A stretch of DNA of 64,000 bases from Okapia johnstoni (GCA_024291935.2 JAGTYA010000026.1:2653501-2717500), one strand, 5' to 3'. Positions 10,126-21,892 are shown, numbered from the stretch's first letter. Made by a program: numbers and translations. The notes: a model not told the origin generated them from the sequence alone.

Positions 10126-13100
10126 TTTCTTAAAACCTTTGGGATGCTTTGGACAATCTACCACAACTTTGATGAATTATACATCTACTTGTGTGTTTAA
10201 CCTCCGTCTCCCCAGAGAGACTCTGAGTTAACGGAGGCAGAGGCATACTTCTCTGGATCACTGCTGTGTCCACACAGTGAAGAGCGGTACGCTGTGACCA
10301 GGAAGCAGTCCATCACTGATTCTGGAACCTGAAAAGAATGGCGAGATTAAGATACTCAGTAAAGTTCACAGCAAGGGCTACACCCCGGTCTCTGGCCCAG
10401 CAGTCCAGCATGTCTCTGACCACCCTCCCCTCTTTGGCCTAAGATCAGGAATGACTTTTAGGACTCCCTGGCACCACGTGTCCACGTGGCCTGACACTGT
10501 GGACTCACCCTAATGGACTAGCCCCCCGGAGCAGGACCTGAATGGGTGGCTTTCCTTAACCCTGTTTCTACCTTCTTGGTGATCCCACTGGTCAGCTTGT
10601 TCTTATTACAAATAAGCATGTCTGGCCTCCATCCTGGGGGCATCTGGGTATCTGACTTGGTTGAGGGCAGGGAGCATATTCACAAAGGCTGGATCGCAAC
10701 CCCCTCTGACGGGTGTTTGAGGGTCTCCTCAAATTGACTTTGTAGCAGAAATTCACCTGGAGCTGCTGTAGACTACAGGCCGATATGTGGCATAAACACA
10801 GGATAATCTGGTCCTCCGATAATGCTCGTTTAGAAATTAGTCAATAATGGTCAGAAATTACTCATTTGCCCGCTAATGGGCCAGGGTCAAGGGGGAAGAG
10901 TGCTGATTTCAGCAAACTGCTTATTACGTGGAGTGAACGGCGGGGCTGTGAGGCCCCACTTGGTTCCCTTCCAGGATGGCATCCGCAGGCCTTCACTCCT
11001 CTGCCCTCGCTGGTTCCCAGCATCCTCCGGTCACCCTGAGGGCCCTTCCATGAGCAGCTGTTGCTGGCTGGGGTGGGCAGGCGAGCCCCCACCCTCCACT
11101 ACCTCCACACGCAGGCTGCCCGGGCGTTCCTGCTGGGTTACGTAACCCTGACCTCGGAGAGGGAGGGCTGGGCCTGACCCTGCTGCTCAGCGCCCAGCCC
11201 CAAGCCTGCAGGAGGCCCCAGGGCTGCTAAGGGCCTTCCCAGGGGGAAAGATAGCTCTGGCTGTCCTGCCCGCAGAGCAGGTAATTGAGAGCTTGATTTG
11301 GTTAAAGAAGAATCAAAGTATGAATGGAACTCTCAGGTACGTATGCTTAAACCTCAAAGAAGACGGGGTCTCGGTGAAGATTCCGGGGTGTTGCGGGCAC
11401 ACGTGTGGGTTTGGGGTCAGAGAGAGTGGGGTTTGAAATGAGGATTCGTGCTCCCTAGCTCCACGCACCTTGCAGATGGGAAGACTGAGGCTCAGGGGCC
11501 AGGTCACAGAATGGCCTTGCACTGACTTGTGGGCTCTCCACTTCCTGGAGGCTGTTTTCAGGGTTCCCTCTGTGATCTCGAAAGGCCGGAGCTGACCCAC
11601 CTCGTTTCCTCCCAAAAAGCCAGAAGGAAAGGCTGACGGCTCAACACCTGCCTGCGAATCCTTCAACGCCCCGCCGTCAAGACTTGGGACCGAATTTCAT
11701 CCCCTGAATAACGGTCGTCTGAGAAACTCCCATCTAATGAGCAGAATGTAGCAGATTGCAGGCTGTGTGACTTCGGGGGCCAGAGGCCAGGTCCTGAGAG
11801 GCAGTCCAGCTTCTGCCGGCTCTCCTCCCTGCTTGGGACCCAGCTGCCAGGCTGCGGGGAAGCCCGGGCCACGTGGAGAAGATGCGGGCTGGCATCAAGC
11901 ACCAGCCACACGTGAGAGGATGCCTCCGAGAAAACCCAGGGCAGCCACGGGCTGGCTGCAACGCAGGAAGGACCCCCGTGAGCCCGGTCACCCCTGGTGA
12001 TGCTCGGGAGAGAGAAATAAACGACGCTGTGGTTTTCAGATCTACTTCCTGGGGTGGCTTCTTGCTCCGTAACAGATTCCTAGAACAAGGTTCTGACGTG
12101 GGGTTCAAGACCCTGCGGCCCATGGGGGAGGGGCAGACACACCAGAGGGGCGCCATTCAACCGTCCCCTCTATGACCCTGGGTGCAGAGTCGACCATCCA
12201 AAGGCCCCGCTGGCTTCATGCTCACCCCGTTCCAGATTTTCATACGTGCTGTGTCAACCTGTGACCTTCAAAGTTTTGTTGAAAAGGTTGTCGCATTTAA
12301 AAAACTGCATTTACCACCCAACCCACCAGCGGAGAGCAGCAGCCCCCGTGAACTTGGCAGACTCCCGTTCTCCCCTGGGTGGGTCTGGACTGCTCACCAG
12401 GCTTGCTCCATCATTTTGCTTCTCAAGGGGCCTGAGACGTGTGTGTGTTTCCAGGATAGCTCTTCTGCCCGCCACGCCCACGCCCCGCCCCCAGCTGGCA
12501 TCCCCTTCATTTCCTTGCAGTCTCCTGATCCCTCCTTATTTCTTCATTGAGAGAAGACGTTTTGGGTGGTTCTTGGCGCTGATGTCCTGCATTTGAGGCC
12601 GTGGGGGCCTTCATCCTGGGGTCCACGCAGGTGGGAGAACCATCCTGTTTTCTCCACTGTCCCCTAAGTGACTGGTTTGGTAGACTCTGAAGCCACAGCC
12701 CTCCGTCTGCTGTGTTTGCTGGAGAAGCCTCCTTCTAGGAGGTGGGGAAGTCTCGCCCCACTTAGAGGAACAGACTCTCTCATCGCGGGCGGGGGCCGTG
12801 GCGGCCGTGGCCCTCCCCTCCGGGGCCGGGGCCGTCTTAGCTCTCCTGACTGGCCCGAGCCGGCCCCCAGCAAGGAGGACTGCCCTGGGCACACGCGTGA
12901 GGGGTGGGCGTTTCCTGGGGATGCAGCCCCCCTCTCCTCACAGCCCCTGCGCTGCCCGAAGGCCCCCAGGATGGCCCGTCCCTGCGCCGTTTCACCTCAT
13001 CTCGTGTCCCACGAGGCACAGGGGCTCATTTCCTGTGTCTAGATTAATGAGTCAGTACAAACTGCGCGGCTTAGAAGCACCAGGAATCGGTTCTCTCACA

Positions 13101-13480
13101 ACTGTGAGCAGAAGTCCGGAACCGCTGGGAGCTGGCCGGGCTCCCGGAGGCTCCAGGCGGTCTTGAGCTCACCCCTGCCTCGTCCAGCTCCCGGTGCTGG
13201 CCGGCGACCCTCGGCACTCCTGGACGTGCAGACCCATGGCTCCAGTCTCTGCCGCCAGCCCCACCTTGGCTCCCTCTGTATCTCCGCGTCTTCCCCAGTT
13301 CCCATGACACCCAGGACCATCTCATCTTGAGATTCTGAGCTTTATTACATCTGCAAAGATTCCGTTTTCCAATGAGGTCACATTCGCTCAGACCCAGGGT
13401 GAGGACTTGGGGGAGGGGGTGACATTTGACCTCTTAGAGCATGTTTTGGGCTTTCACATTTTCCCTCCTAACTTTTCTAC
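10126..13480. other. Long single-copy block
   Basis: About 3.3 kb almost free of young repeats. Weak old traces: an L2-like phrase at 10215-10295, an antisense MIR core at about 11468-11515 (CAGATGGGAAGACTGAGGCTC), and a possible MLT1 3' end near 12010-12090 (GAGAAATAAACGACGCTGTG). Homeodomain-like words occur at 10800-10870 and 11280-11330. The segment 12770-13000 is CG-rich. Overlapping frames of up to 140 codons on both strands show no recognisable protein. Confidence 0.45.
12770..13000. promoter_or_regulatory. Small CG-rich islet
   Basis: A short, locally CpG-dense stretch (CATCGCGGGCGGGGGCCGTG and following) in single-copy DNA, with no exon or splice pattern nearby. It could be a minor orphan CpG island or simply GC-rich DNA. 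Confidence in any function is low. Confidence 0.3.
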
Positions 13481-13484
13481 TTTT

Positions 13485-13702
13485 CTTGTTCTTTTTTAAA
13501 ATTGAAGTATCATTGGTTTACAATGTTGTGTTAGCTTCGGGTGTACAGCAAAATCATTCAATTATCCGTACATATATGCATTCTTTTACAGATTGTTCTC
13601 CATAAGTTATTCCAAGATATTGGCTATAGTTTCCTGTGCTATAGAGCAGGTCCTTGCTGTTTATTCTGTATCCAGTTCCATTCTACTTTTTAAAAAGATA
13701 TC
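13485..13702 (-). mobile_element. L1 3' end
   Basis: Antisense L1 3'UTR: TTTTAAAATTGAAGTATCAT, CAATGTTGTGTTAGCTTC, GGTGTACAGCAAAATCATTC, TTTCCTGTGCTATAGAGCAG and CCTTGCTGTTTATTCTG. This is the common artiodactyl L1 3' end, 5'-truncated. Confidence 0.85.
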
Positions 13703-13927
13703 TGCTTATTTATTCTTTGTTTTTGGCCGCATCAGATCTCGGTTTCGGCGCAGAGTGTCTCCGAGGCCGCACGCGCCCTCCTCTCTGGTTGCGGCGTGTG
13801 GGCCCAGCAGCTGTGCTGTCGGTTGCCCCTCGCCATGTGGGGTCTTAGTTCCCCAACCAGGGATCATACCCAAGTTCCCTGCATTGGAAGGCGGATCCTT
13901 AATCCCTGGACCACCAGGGAAGCCCCC
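13703..13927 (-). mobile_element. CHR-type SINE
   Basis: Antisense CHR from TTTGTTTTTGGCCGCATCAG through GTGGGGTCTTAGTTCCCCAA and CCCTGCATTGGAAGGCGGA to ACCACCAGGGAAGCCCCC. It abuts the L1 3' end, so it either inserted into that L1 or marks its 3' edge. The 167- and 202-codon frames across it are repeat by-products. Confidence 0.85.
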
Positions 13928-15298
13928 ACACATTCTGCTTTTTGACGGAGAAATTATGAACCAGTTCATACTAGGGTATGAATTCTTGATCACTGCTCGA
14001 CAAAAGCGGTGTGAATATTCCGACTGCCTTATCAGTGACATTAGTCCAGTAGGTAAACATGCCTTAGTCTTCCATATGCTGCCTTCGGGCACATAGGCCT
14101 TGTCCTGCTTGATTCCATTGGGATGGCCCTCCCGGGGTGTAGACACAGCGCTGGTTCCCTGAATGCTCACGACTGGCCTTCTGGAAACAGCACATCTGGG
14201 CACGGCTGCATTCACAGGGGCCCATTGCCCTGCGTTTACTGAACATCTGGCTGCATCAAGCTCTGAACAGGATTCTGGAGTTCCAAACAAAGAAAGGTGA
14301 GAAAGATGCAACATTTCTGGTTTTAAAGGCAGAGGAAGGGCCCATAAGCCAAGAAATGAGGCCGGCTGCCTCTAGAAGCTGGAAGAGACGAGGAAACAAA
14401 TTTTCCCCTGGCTTCCCCAGAAGGAACACAGTCCTGCTGCTCGGAGCCCAGTGAGACCCTTGTCAGACTTATGAGTTCCAGAACCGCAGGACATAAATCC
14501 GTGAGTCTTGAAGCCACCTAACTCTGGGGCCATGTGTTCCAGAGGCCGTAGGGAACTAGGACCAACCGTGGCTGGATTTGAGAAACACCTGGCGTAGCCC
14601 AGAGGGGTGGTGTGACCCCCTCCCAGGACACAATGGTGGGCGGGCTCTGTCAGTTCCTCATTTAGGGGAGAGAAGGAGGAAATCTTTACGTGCATGAAGG
14701 ACATCAGTTGCATGAAGCTTTGTAAGCAGAAACACGGTTTGTTTTTTTCTTTTGGCAGGGATGTTATGGGTGTGTGTAGAATCTGAATAGACAAAGGGGA
14801 GGACCGAACCAGTTATAAACCAGAGGGCTCCCAGCGCTTTGCGAATCCAGGGCTGGGGCTCTGCCAACCACGCCATCACTCCCCGGGAGGCTGTGCCCCT
14901 AGAGGGTGCCCGAGGGAGGCTGCAGGACCGCGGGTACTTTCTGCCTCTGGGTGCATCTCCCAGCAACACTTTTGCCCTCTGTCTACGGCAGGTCCTTCCC
15001 ATGACACAGGTGGTACAGTCTGCTAATTTCCAGGCTTTGGCAGAACCAGTGACATTGTACCCCTCTCTGCAACACCCACTGGGCCAGCCAGTGTTTCCTC
15101 CTTGGAGGTCGGAGTCTGAGCTTCTAGGGGCAGCTGTTTCCTGTTTCCACCTTCCCCTGTAGAAGCAGCCTCAGAGTCCTCACGGGGCCTCCATCAACCA
15201 GATCTAAAGAACTTGACCTCCAGGGAGCATCTTGCCACCTACTTCTTGAGCAAATTCTGCTAAAATGTGGATTTCTGTCTCCTGACTGGACCTCTGTT
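13928..15298. other. Mostly single-copy stretch
   Basis: No gene recognised. At 14230-14305, GTTTACTGAACATCTGG followed by GGAGTTCCAAACAAAGAAAG resembles antisense L2. At 14480-14600 there is an MLT1-like tail phrase. Both are faint. Confidence 0.4.
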
Positions 15299-15565
15299 GC
15301 TGTTGTTCAGTTGCTAAGTCGTGTCCGACTCTCTGTGACCCCATGGACTGCAGCACGCCAGGCTTCCCTGCCCATCACCAATTCCCAGAGCTTCCTCAAA
15401 CTCATGTCCATAGCGTTGGTGATGCCATCTAACCACCTCATCCTCTGTCGTCCCCGTCTCCTCCTGCTTCAATCTTTCCCAGCATCAAGGGCTTTTCCAA
15501 TGAGTCAGCTTCTGCATCAGGTGGCCAGAGTATTGGAGCTTCAGCATCAGTCCTTCCATTGAATA
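15299..15565 (-). mobile_element. BovB LINE 3' fragment
   Basis: Antisense BovB 3' end: GTTGTTCAGTTGCTAAGTCG at the tail side, GTGACCCCATGGACTGCAGC, then the antisense C-terminal coding region to TTGGAGCTTCAGCATCAGTC. It stops about 130 bp earlier than the other 3' fragments, so it is a very short copy. Confidence 0.88.
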
Positions 15566-16724
15566 CAAAGCGTTGGGCCCCTTGCAGCGTGCTATGTGTC
15601 ACACCGGAGTCACAAGTGCAGGTTTAGGGAGAACCACGGAGGAAGTGATTTGTCCTGCCGGGCTCCCTGGAGGAGGGGTTTCAGGACCACGGGGAAAGGA
15701 GAGCTCTTTGGGGTGGGTGCTTTTTGGGGTGGGCCATTTATCCTGGCATCTCTTGGCATCTAACACACAGTCTCCAGACCAACACTGCACTCCTCTGTCG
15801 AGGTTGCCCTGGAAACTTGCCAGTTGTGCAAATTTCTCATTGTAGAGGCAACACTGACTGAGTCCTGTAGATGCTGGAGAAACTCAAGAGGATCAGCAGG
15901 TGGAGGGAACAGCAGCCCAAACCCCGGATCCAGGGTCTGGGGGGCCTTACGCCACCCAGTGTCTCCAAGCGTCCTATGATGTCAGAGGCTGTCCCTCCCT
16001 CCGGTGGGGCCACCATCAGCGGTCACTGACAGAGGTAGGTTGTGGTCATTACCTTGGCAAACGGAGTCATTCTGAAAGGCTGAGAGCAGAGACCTAACAT
16101 ATCCTGAGAAATGTTCTTCATGTTCCTTAAGAAAAAGCAGTTTCTGGGAAAACCACTGGTGCAGATAAATTCCAAACCGTTGCTCACTCCTCCTGCCTGC
16201 ATTGAATGTGCCCTGTTGGCGCCTCTGTCTTTCATTTTCCTGCGGGGAGCTGTGCCTGCCCCTCTCCCCACCCCAGGCTCATCAGAACGGCCCGGCCCCC
16301 TCCCTCCCGCTGGGGTGAGCAGACATCCATGGTCTCTGGGGTTTTGCTGATATCATTTGGAGAGCCAGAGCCAATAGTTTGGCTGACCGGAAAGAATTTG
16401 AGATGATGTTGGTCTGTCCTTCTCTGGCCCCTAGAAACTTGAGCTTATGCAACATGTTCTTTTTCGGTGGAAAAAAGAAAAATCTTCATTGATCACCGTC
16501 TGGGTGGCAGAACACGTAGAAATGTGAAATATAACATTTTTCACATTTTTGTCTGAGCCATGAGGCCACTTCACCCTCTTTGTTTTCTGGTTTCCATGCT
16601 GTGATGAACAGCTCAGACCTCTTATTCCTTGGTCTGCCCTCCAGAAATGGTTTTGGGTTTGTCCCATCCTGGGTAACTCATCTGGAGGAGCCCCGTGCAC
16701 CCACACTTCACCTGTACATTTTCT
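15566..16724. other. Single-copy stretch
   Basis: Nothing recognised apart from AT-rich patches near 16440-16560. No exon supported. Confidence 0.4.
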
Positions 16725-16727
16725 GTT

Positions 16728-17110
16728 TTGGGGGTAGGTACTATAGCTGCTGTGACACATGACCATAAAGTGAGAGGCTTGAGATGACAGGAATGGATTC
16801 CTTCACGGCCTGGAGGCCAGAAGCATGAAGTCAAGGTGTAGACAGGGCTGCCTCCTTCTGGGGGCTCTAAGGGGGGGTCCCTTCCAGGCTCCCCCCAAGA
16901 TTCTGTGAGGGCAGCGTTCCTCAGCTTGTACGCCCTCCCTCCCATCTCTGCCTACCCTCACATCACCTTCTCTCTCCCGTCATAAGGACACTGTCATTGA
17001 ATTGAGAGTCCACCCGAATCCAGGTGGAGGCATGTCATTATACATCTGTCCAAACCCATGGAATGTGCAACACTGGGGGGCCCCTGATGTGAACTGGGGG
17101 CTTCGGTGAT
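16728..17110 (-). mobile_element. MLT1 LTR, antisense
   Basis: Antisense MaLR LTR: ACTATAGCTGCTGTGACACA (antisense of the LTR 3' end), AGTGAGAGGCTTGAGATGACAG, CACGGCCTGGAGGCCAGAAG, AGTCAAGGTGTAGACAGGGC, then the 5' half with CATAAGGACACTGTC. Diverged but in the right order. No coding part. Confidence 0.72.
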
Positions 17111-17127
17111 GACACCCTGTTACTGTA

Positions 17128-17520
17128 GGTTCAGTCGCTAAGTCGTGTCTGACTCTTTGTGACCCCATGAACTGCAGCACGCCAGGCTCCTCTGTCCTCC
17201 ATTACCTCCCAGAGGATGTTCAGATTCATATCCACTGAGTCAGTGATGCTATCTAACCATCTTATCCTCTGCCGCACCCTTCTCCTTTGGCTTTCAATCT
17301 TCCCCAGCATCAGGATCTTCTCCAATGAGTCAGCTCTTCGCATCAGGTGGCCAAAGTATTGGAGTTTCAGCTTCAGTATCAGTCCTTCCAATGAATATTC
17401 GGGGTTGATTTCCTTCAGGATGGACTGGTTGATCTCCTTGCTGTCCAAGGACTCTCGGAAGTCTTCTCTGGCACCGCATTTCAAAAGCATCAGTTCTTTG
17501 GCGCTCTGTACCACCTGGCT
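17128..17520 (-). mobile_element. BovB LINE 3' fragment
   Basis: Antisense BovB 3' end of about 390 bp. The minus-strand frame 17514-17131 (127 codons) is still open and reads [16 protein letters not shown] and [14 protein letters not shown] to the usual C-terminus TKSQTRLSD. Its truncation point is similar to those of the 7.8- and 9.7-kb copies. Confidence 0.9.
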
Positions 17521-18225
17521 AGGGGAGGTTGATAGTGAGGGGGCTCTGCGTGGTTTTTCAGGGAACAGAGGGTATACAGGATAAGAAAACTCTGTGCTTT
17601 CTGCTCGTTTTTGCTGTGAACCTAAAATGAATTAGGAGAAGAGGATAACTTACAGATAAAGATGTTTTAAAAACTGCGTGCATGGCCGAATCTGAATTTC
17701 AGATAAGGAACAAATAATTTTTTAGTGTAAGTGTGTTACCTGCCATATTTAGGACCCATAATCTATCTGCTGGCAAGCTTACTTTGGAGAGGGATAGGAG
17801 AGGAAGCTGCAGACTCGGAGGAGGGGCACCATCTCCTGGTGGACCGTGGGCTTCCCGTCTCCAGGGGTGCCACGCACCTTGCTGTCTGCTTCTCCCAGAC
17901 GGAGGTTATAGGTTTCTGTGCTGCCAGGGCGAGGTCACAGCCCTGGACCCGACGGTAACACAGTGTCGGAGGCCTGTGGAGTCTGCGGAGGTGCAGAGGT
18001 CTGCCGAGTCCCACCCCAGGGGCCTCAGTGGATGCGGACGTTGTGCCCCAGCCTGGCGCAGCCATCGCCCGCTCAGCTGGAGGGGACGGCCCCTGGGACA
18101 AGTTTCCAGGAGCAGCTGCCCCGAATTTCGGGCTGTCGTCATCCGCTGCAGCACCTGCTGGAGTCTTGGGGGCTCCTCTCCGGGCGCCCAGCACGCATTT
18201 CGGCGCTCATCCTCGCGTCGACAGT
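17521..18225. other. Single-copy stretch with CG-rich end
   Basis: No repeat recognised. 17900-18220 is relatively CpG-rich (CATCGCCCGCTCAGC, TTTCGGCGCTCATCCTCGCG) and is open in several frames on both strands (up to 179 codons), which argues for composition rather than coding. Confidence 0.4.
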
Positions 18226-18430
18226 TTACTTATTTATTCATTTTCAGTTTATACCGGACTATAGTCGATTAACGATGCTGTGTTAGTTTCAGGTGGACAG
18301 CAGAATGGTTCATTCATGCATATCCATACATCTATTCTTTTCCAAATTCTTTTCGCAGCTGGGTTATTGCAGAGTATTGAGCACAGTTCCCTGTGCTATA
18401 CAGTTTGGTTATCTATTTTATTTTATATAT
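18226..18430 (-). mobile_element. L1 3' end (first copy)
   Basis: Antisense L1 3'UTR: TTTACTTATTTATTCATTTTC, CGATGCTGTGTTAGTTTCAG, GGACAGCAGAATGGTTCATT, CACAGTTCCCTGTGCTATAC. It is truncated after about 200 bp and followed at once by another L1 3' end in the same direction. Confidence 0.8.
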
Positions 18431-18519
18431 TTTTTCTTTTAAACCTTTTTGATAGTTAATTTCAATATTGTGTTTGTTTTAGGTGTACAGTGAAGTGATC
18501 CAATTATATATATATACAT

Positions 18520-18714
18520 GAAAAAGTGTAAGTCGCTCAGACGTGTCTGACTCTTTGCAACCCCGTGGACTATACAGTCCATGGAATTCTCTAGGCCAGA
18601 ATACTGGAGTAGGTTGCCTTTCACTTCTCCAGGGAGTTTTCCCAAGCCAGGCATCGAACCCAGGTCTCCTGTATTGCAGGTGGATTCTTTACCAGCTGAG
18701 CCACAGGGGAAGCC
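18520..18714 (-). mobile_element. Bov-tA SINE inside L1
   Basis: Antisense Bov-tA from AAGTCGCTCAGACGTGTCTG to GAGCCACAGGGGAAGCCC, essentially full length. It lies where the L1 3'UTR has its ATATATATA run. Confidence 0.9.
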
Positions 18715-18748
18715 CTATCTATCTATGTATCTATCTATCTATCTATAT
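18715..18748. repeat. (ATCT)n microsatellite
   Basis: About eight CTAT/ATCT units with one ATGT variant, immediately beside the Bov-tA head and on the L1 ATAT run. Confidence 0.9.
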
Positions 18749-19310
18749 CAGATTAAATGCCACTATAGGTTATTACATGATACTGAATATAACCCCATGT
18801 GCTCCACAGTAAATCCTTGCTGCTTATTCATTTTGCATATAGTAGTTTGTGTCTGTCAGTTCCCTACTCCTAATCTGCCCCTCCCCCCCTCTCCGTTTGG
18901 TGAATTTCTTCTCTCTGTCTGTGAATCTGTTTTGCATGGGGATTCTTTTGTATTATTTTTCACTTTTTATTTCTCAAGGACGTTTTTTTCACAGCTGTGT
19001 GTGCATATCAACCCCTAACTCCTAACCTATCCTACTTCACCCTTTCCTCTCCACTGATGACTGTAATTTTGTTCTCTAAATCTTGGAGTCTGTTTCTGCT
19101 TTGTAAATAAATTCATTTGTATCTTTTTTTTTGTTTAAATTCTACGAATCAGGGATCATACGATATTTGTCTTTCTGTGTCTGACGTGAGTTTCACTTAG
19201 TATGACCATCTCCAGGTCCACCCAGGTTGGTGCAAATAGCATTATTTCCTTCTTTATAATTGTGCCGACAATTTAAACTGGACATTTTTTGAATCTCGCT
19301 ATCTGGTTGC

Positions 19311-20249
19311 TTTCAGATCCAGCCTTTAAAAATCCTGCACGAATCCCCCAGTGTTGAGAGCCGGGCTCTGAGGACCGGATGTGCCTGGCTGCCGTGACGG
19401 TGGCCGGCCAGCCTGCCGAGTGACTGCCCCGTGTTGCTTGTCAACAGCTGAAGGAGCAGCTGGACTGACCACCGAGTGAGCGTTTCAAGAGCCTGGCCAG
19501 GCTCAGGCCTGCAGCTCTGCCTGGGCAGGACATGGGGTGCAAGGGCCACCCCGCCTGGGCCCCCTCTTCGGCTGCGTCCCAGAGGCCATGGACCAAGTTC
19601 GCACGCTTGCTGCTGCGACAGCACAGAGCACCTGGGAAGACAGCTGTAGGGCTGGACCTGACCTCCAGCTGCATGTGGCACACTGCTCCCGTCACAAGTC
19701 TGCTTTCCTTGACAAGTAACCGGTGGTCCTGCCGTTTCAGTGACAGAAGGCGTGGAGGGTGCTTTAAGGCTGATGTCTACGGGAGAACAGTTCACAGAAG
19801 TGAAGATGGCATGATACACGTACCAGGGACGAGATGATCAAATCTACCCGGGCTCAGAGAATGCGACTGTGAACTGGGAATGCCCTCTACACCCAGCAGA
19901 TCTGTAAAGGTTAGAGGGTGGCCAATGCCCAGCGCTGGGGAGGTGGTGGGGAGGCAGCACCCTCCAGAAGCGCCCACCGTGGGGGCATATCCAGAACACA
20001 CGGGCTGGAAAGGATGCACAAGACCCTGTGGGTCTGCAGTCCAGCAGTCAGGCTGGGGGAGGCATACAAGAGAGAAACTCTCCCTGAAGCCTCCCCAGCA
20101 GGGCTCACGTCAGGGACCCGTGCAGCCCCACCTGTGGAAGGGAGGCCTTCCACCGGCATTGCCGCCAGTGCTGGGTCAGAACATCGTGATGCGGAAGATG
20201 GACACGGCACCTCACTCCATGGCTCAGGTGTGCCCACAGCAACGCAGAG
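19311..20249. other. Single-copy stretch
   Basis: No repeat or exon supported. Overlapping frames of 60-168 codons on both strands have no recognisable content. Confidence 0.4.
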
Positions 20250-20710
20250 ACGGCTCGTAAGAACAGTAAGTGCCCCTCACACCCGTTAGGATGGCCACTG
20301 TCAGAAGGACAGGGGATGACAGGTGTCAGCCAGCACGTGGAGAAATCAGAAACTTGTGCAGTGTTGGTGGGGATGGAAATTGGTCCAGGCTTCCCTGGTG
20401 GCTCAGATGGTAAATAATCCACCTGCCAATGCAGGAGAGCAGGGTTCAATCCCTGATTTGGGAAGATTCCCCGGAGAAGGAAATGGCAACCCACTCCGGT
20501 ATTCTTGCCAGGAGAGTCCCATGGACAGAGGAGCCTGGCAGGCTACAGTGCAGGGCATCACAAAGAGTCAGACACAACTGAGTGACTCACACATTCACTT
20601 TCACAGCCACTGTGGAGAACAGTATGGTAATTTTCCCAAAAATGAAAAATGGAGCTACCATAGGATCCAGCCATTCCACCTGTGGGCAGGGCTCAGAAAG
20701 GACCCACAGC
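20250..20710 (+). mobile_element. Old L1 ORF2 fragment split by a SINE
   Basis: Sense L1: CCCCTCACACCCGTTAGGAT, GTGTCAGCCAGCACGTGGAG, GAAACTTGTGCAGTGTTGGT. It is interrupted at about 20388-20605 and resumes with CCACTGTGGAGAACAGTATG and GGATCCAGCCATTCCACC. These are the familiar blocks just before the end of ORF2. Well diverged. Confidence 0.78.
20388..20605 (+). mobile_element. Bov-tA SINE inside L1
   Basis: Full-length sense Bov-tA. The tRNA-like head is GCTTCCCTGGTGGCTCAGAT, the B-box-like part is GGGTTCAATCCCTGATTTGG, the BovB-derived body follows, and it ends at GACACAACTGAGTGACTC. One of the better-kept SINEs in the window. Confidence 0.93.
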
Positions 20711-20844
20711 CTTGCTTGGCCTGACAAAGTCTCCAGGTGGCAGGGCTGTCCCTGGGCTGGTATGGGATGCTGGCGGGGGGAGGACTGGGGAAGGGCTGAC
20801 TTGTAGAACTTACTGATTCCCCACCGTGAGCAACTTCAGGGACC

Positions 20845-21265
20845 ACGGTGTTTCCCCAGAAGCAGAACCAGCAGGGTGGCTGTATATACACACAAAGGTA
20901 TGAATTTTAAGGACCTGGCTCCCATGACTATAGCTGCTGAGAAGGTCAGACCCCAGAGAACCAATGGTGCAATTTCCAGTCTGAGTCCAAGTTCAAAGGC
21001 AGGAGAAGACCAATGTCCTAGAGCCGAGACAGGCAGGAGGAGACAGTGCGTTCTCCCTTCCTCAGCCTTTTGTTCAAATCAGCACCTCCCTCAACTGATT
21101 GCACCTGGCCCACCCACTTCGGGGCGGATGATGTGCTAGCCTCAGTCTGCTGATCCAGATGCTAATCTCGTCCAGAAACACTTTCCCAGACAGACACTCA
21201 TGTCTGACTCAATATTTGGGAGCCCGTGGCCCAAATAAGTGAACACATAAAGCTGATCCTCACAC
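20845..21265 (+). repeat. Ancient interspersed repeat, family not named
   Basis: The order of blocks (TTTCCCCAGAAGCAGAACCA, GTCTGAGTCCAAGTTCAAAGG, CAGGAGAAGACCAATGTCC, CTTTTGTTCAAATCAGCACC, CAGATGCTAATCTCGTCCAG, AGCCCGTGGCCCAAATAAGT, GAACACATAAAGCTGATC) is that of a mammal-wide LTR-like repeat I have seen in other genomes, but I cannot name the family with certainty. Confidence 0.6.
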
Positions 21266-21709
21266 ATACTGGACCACAGCACCAGGAAGAAAAGTGTCCA
21301 GCTGACTCTTGAGCTGGTGCCAAGCCGCTCAGGCGCACGGCAGCCAGGCCCCGTCCCTGGGCCCTCCGGCCCGGCTCCTGCTTCCCTCTGGGTTTCCCAG
21401 GCTCCGTGCATTCCTGAACGGACCTCTTGGTCCAGCGGGGTCTTTCTCACAGAGCCCGTCCGGCATCTCCGAACAATCCTGCCCTGTTTTATTGTTTGCA
21501 GTAAACAAGCTGGATTATGAAGAACAACGTCCTTCTTCCTGATTCTTGCCCCACACAACCCACCCAACCAGCCGGGCCTGTTCCTCACGACACTGGCCCT
21601 GAGAAGCTGGCCTCTGCCTCCCCTCGGGGCTGACAGGCCGGCAGCTGCCCTTCCTTCTGTGGGGCTTTTGAGGTCATGAGATTCCTTAAGAAAGCTAGTT
21701 TCTGGGGGA
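21266..21709. other. Single-copy stretch
   Basis: Nothing recognised; frames of 64-148 codons here are unsupported. Confidence 0.4.
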
Positions 21710-21849
21710 GGGTAAATGAGGAGTTTAAGATGAAAAGATACACAGTACTGTATATAAAACAGCCAAATATTAGTAACAAGGACCTTCTGCAGAACAGAAG
21801 GAACTTAATAATCTGTAATAACCTATAATGGAAAAGAATCTGACAAGTA

Positions 21850-21892
21850 ATATATATATATATGTATATGTAATATATATGTATGTATATAT
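21850..21892. repeat. (TA)n low-complexity run
   Basis: Alternating TA with GTA interruptions, grown from the ATATATGTGT block of the L1 3'UTR. It probably served as the insertion target of the adjacent SINE. Confidence 0.85.

Larger units (their letters stand above)
18431..19310 (-). mobile_element. L1 3' end (second copy), split by a SINE
   Basis: Antisense L1 3'UTR and ORF2 end. It starts again with ATTTCAATATTGTGTTTG and GGTGTACAGTGAAGTGATCC, is interrupted by a Bov-tA at 18520-18714, and resumes with AGGTTATTACATGATACTGA, TGCTCCACAGTAAATCCTTG, CGATATTTGTCTTTCTGTGT and ATCTCCAGGTCCACCCAGG. Together with 18226 it forms a tandem pair of independent L1 insertions. Confidence 0.85.

Noticed and set aside
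20388..20470. tRNA-like A and B box sequence
   Set aside because: It is the head of a Bov-tA SINE, not a functional tRNA gene. The same applies to every other Bov-tA and CHR head.
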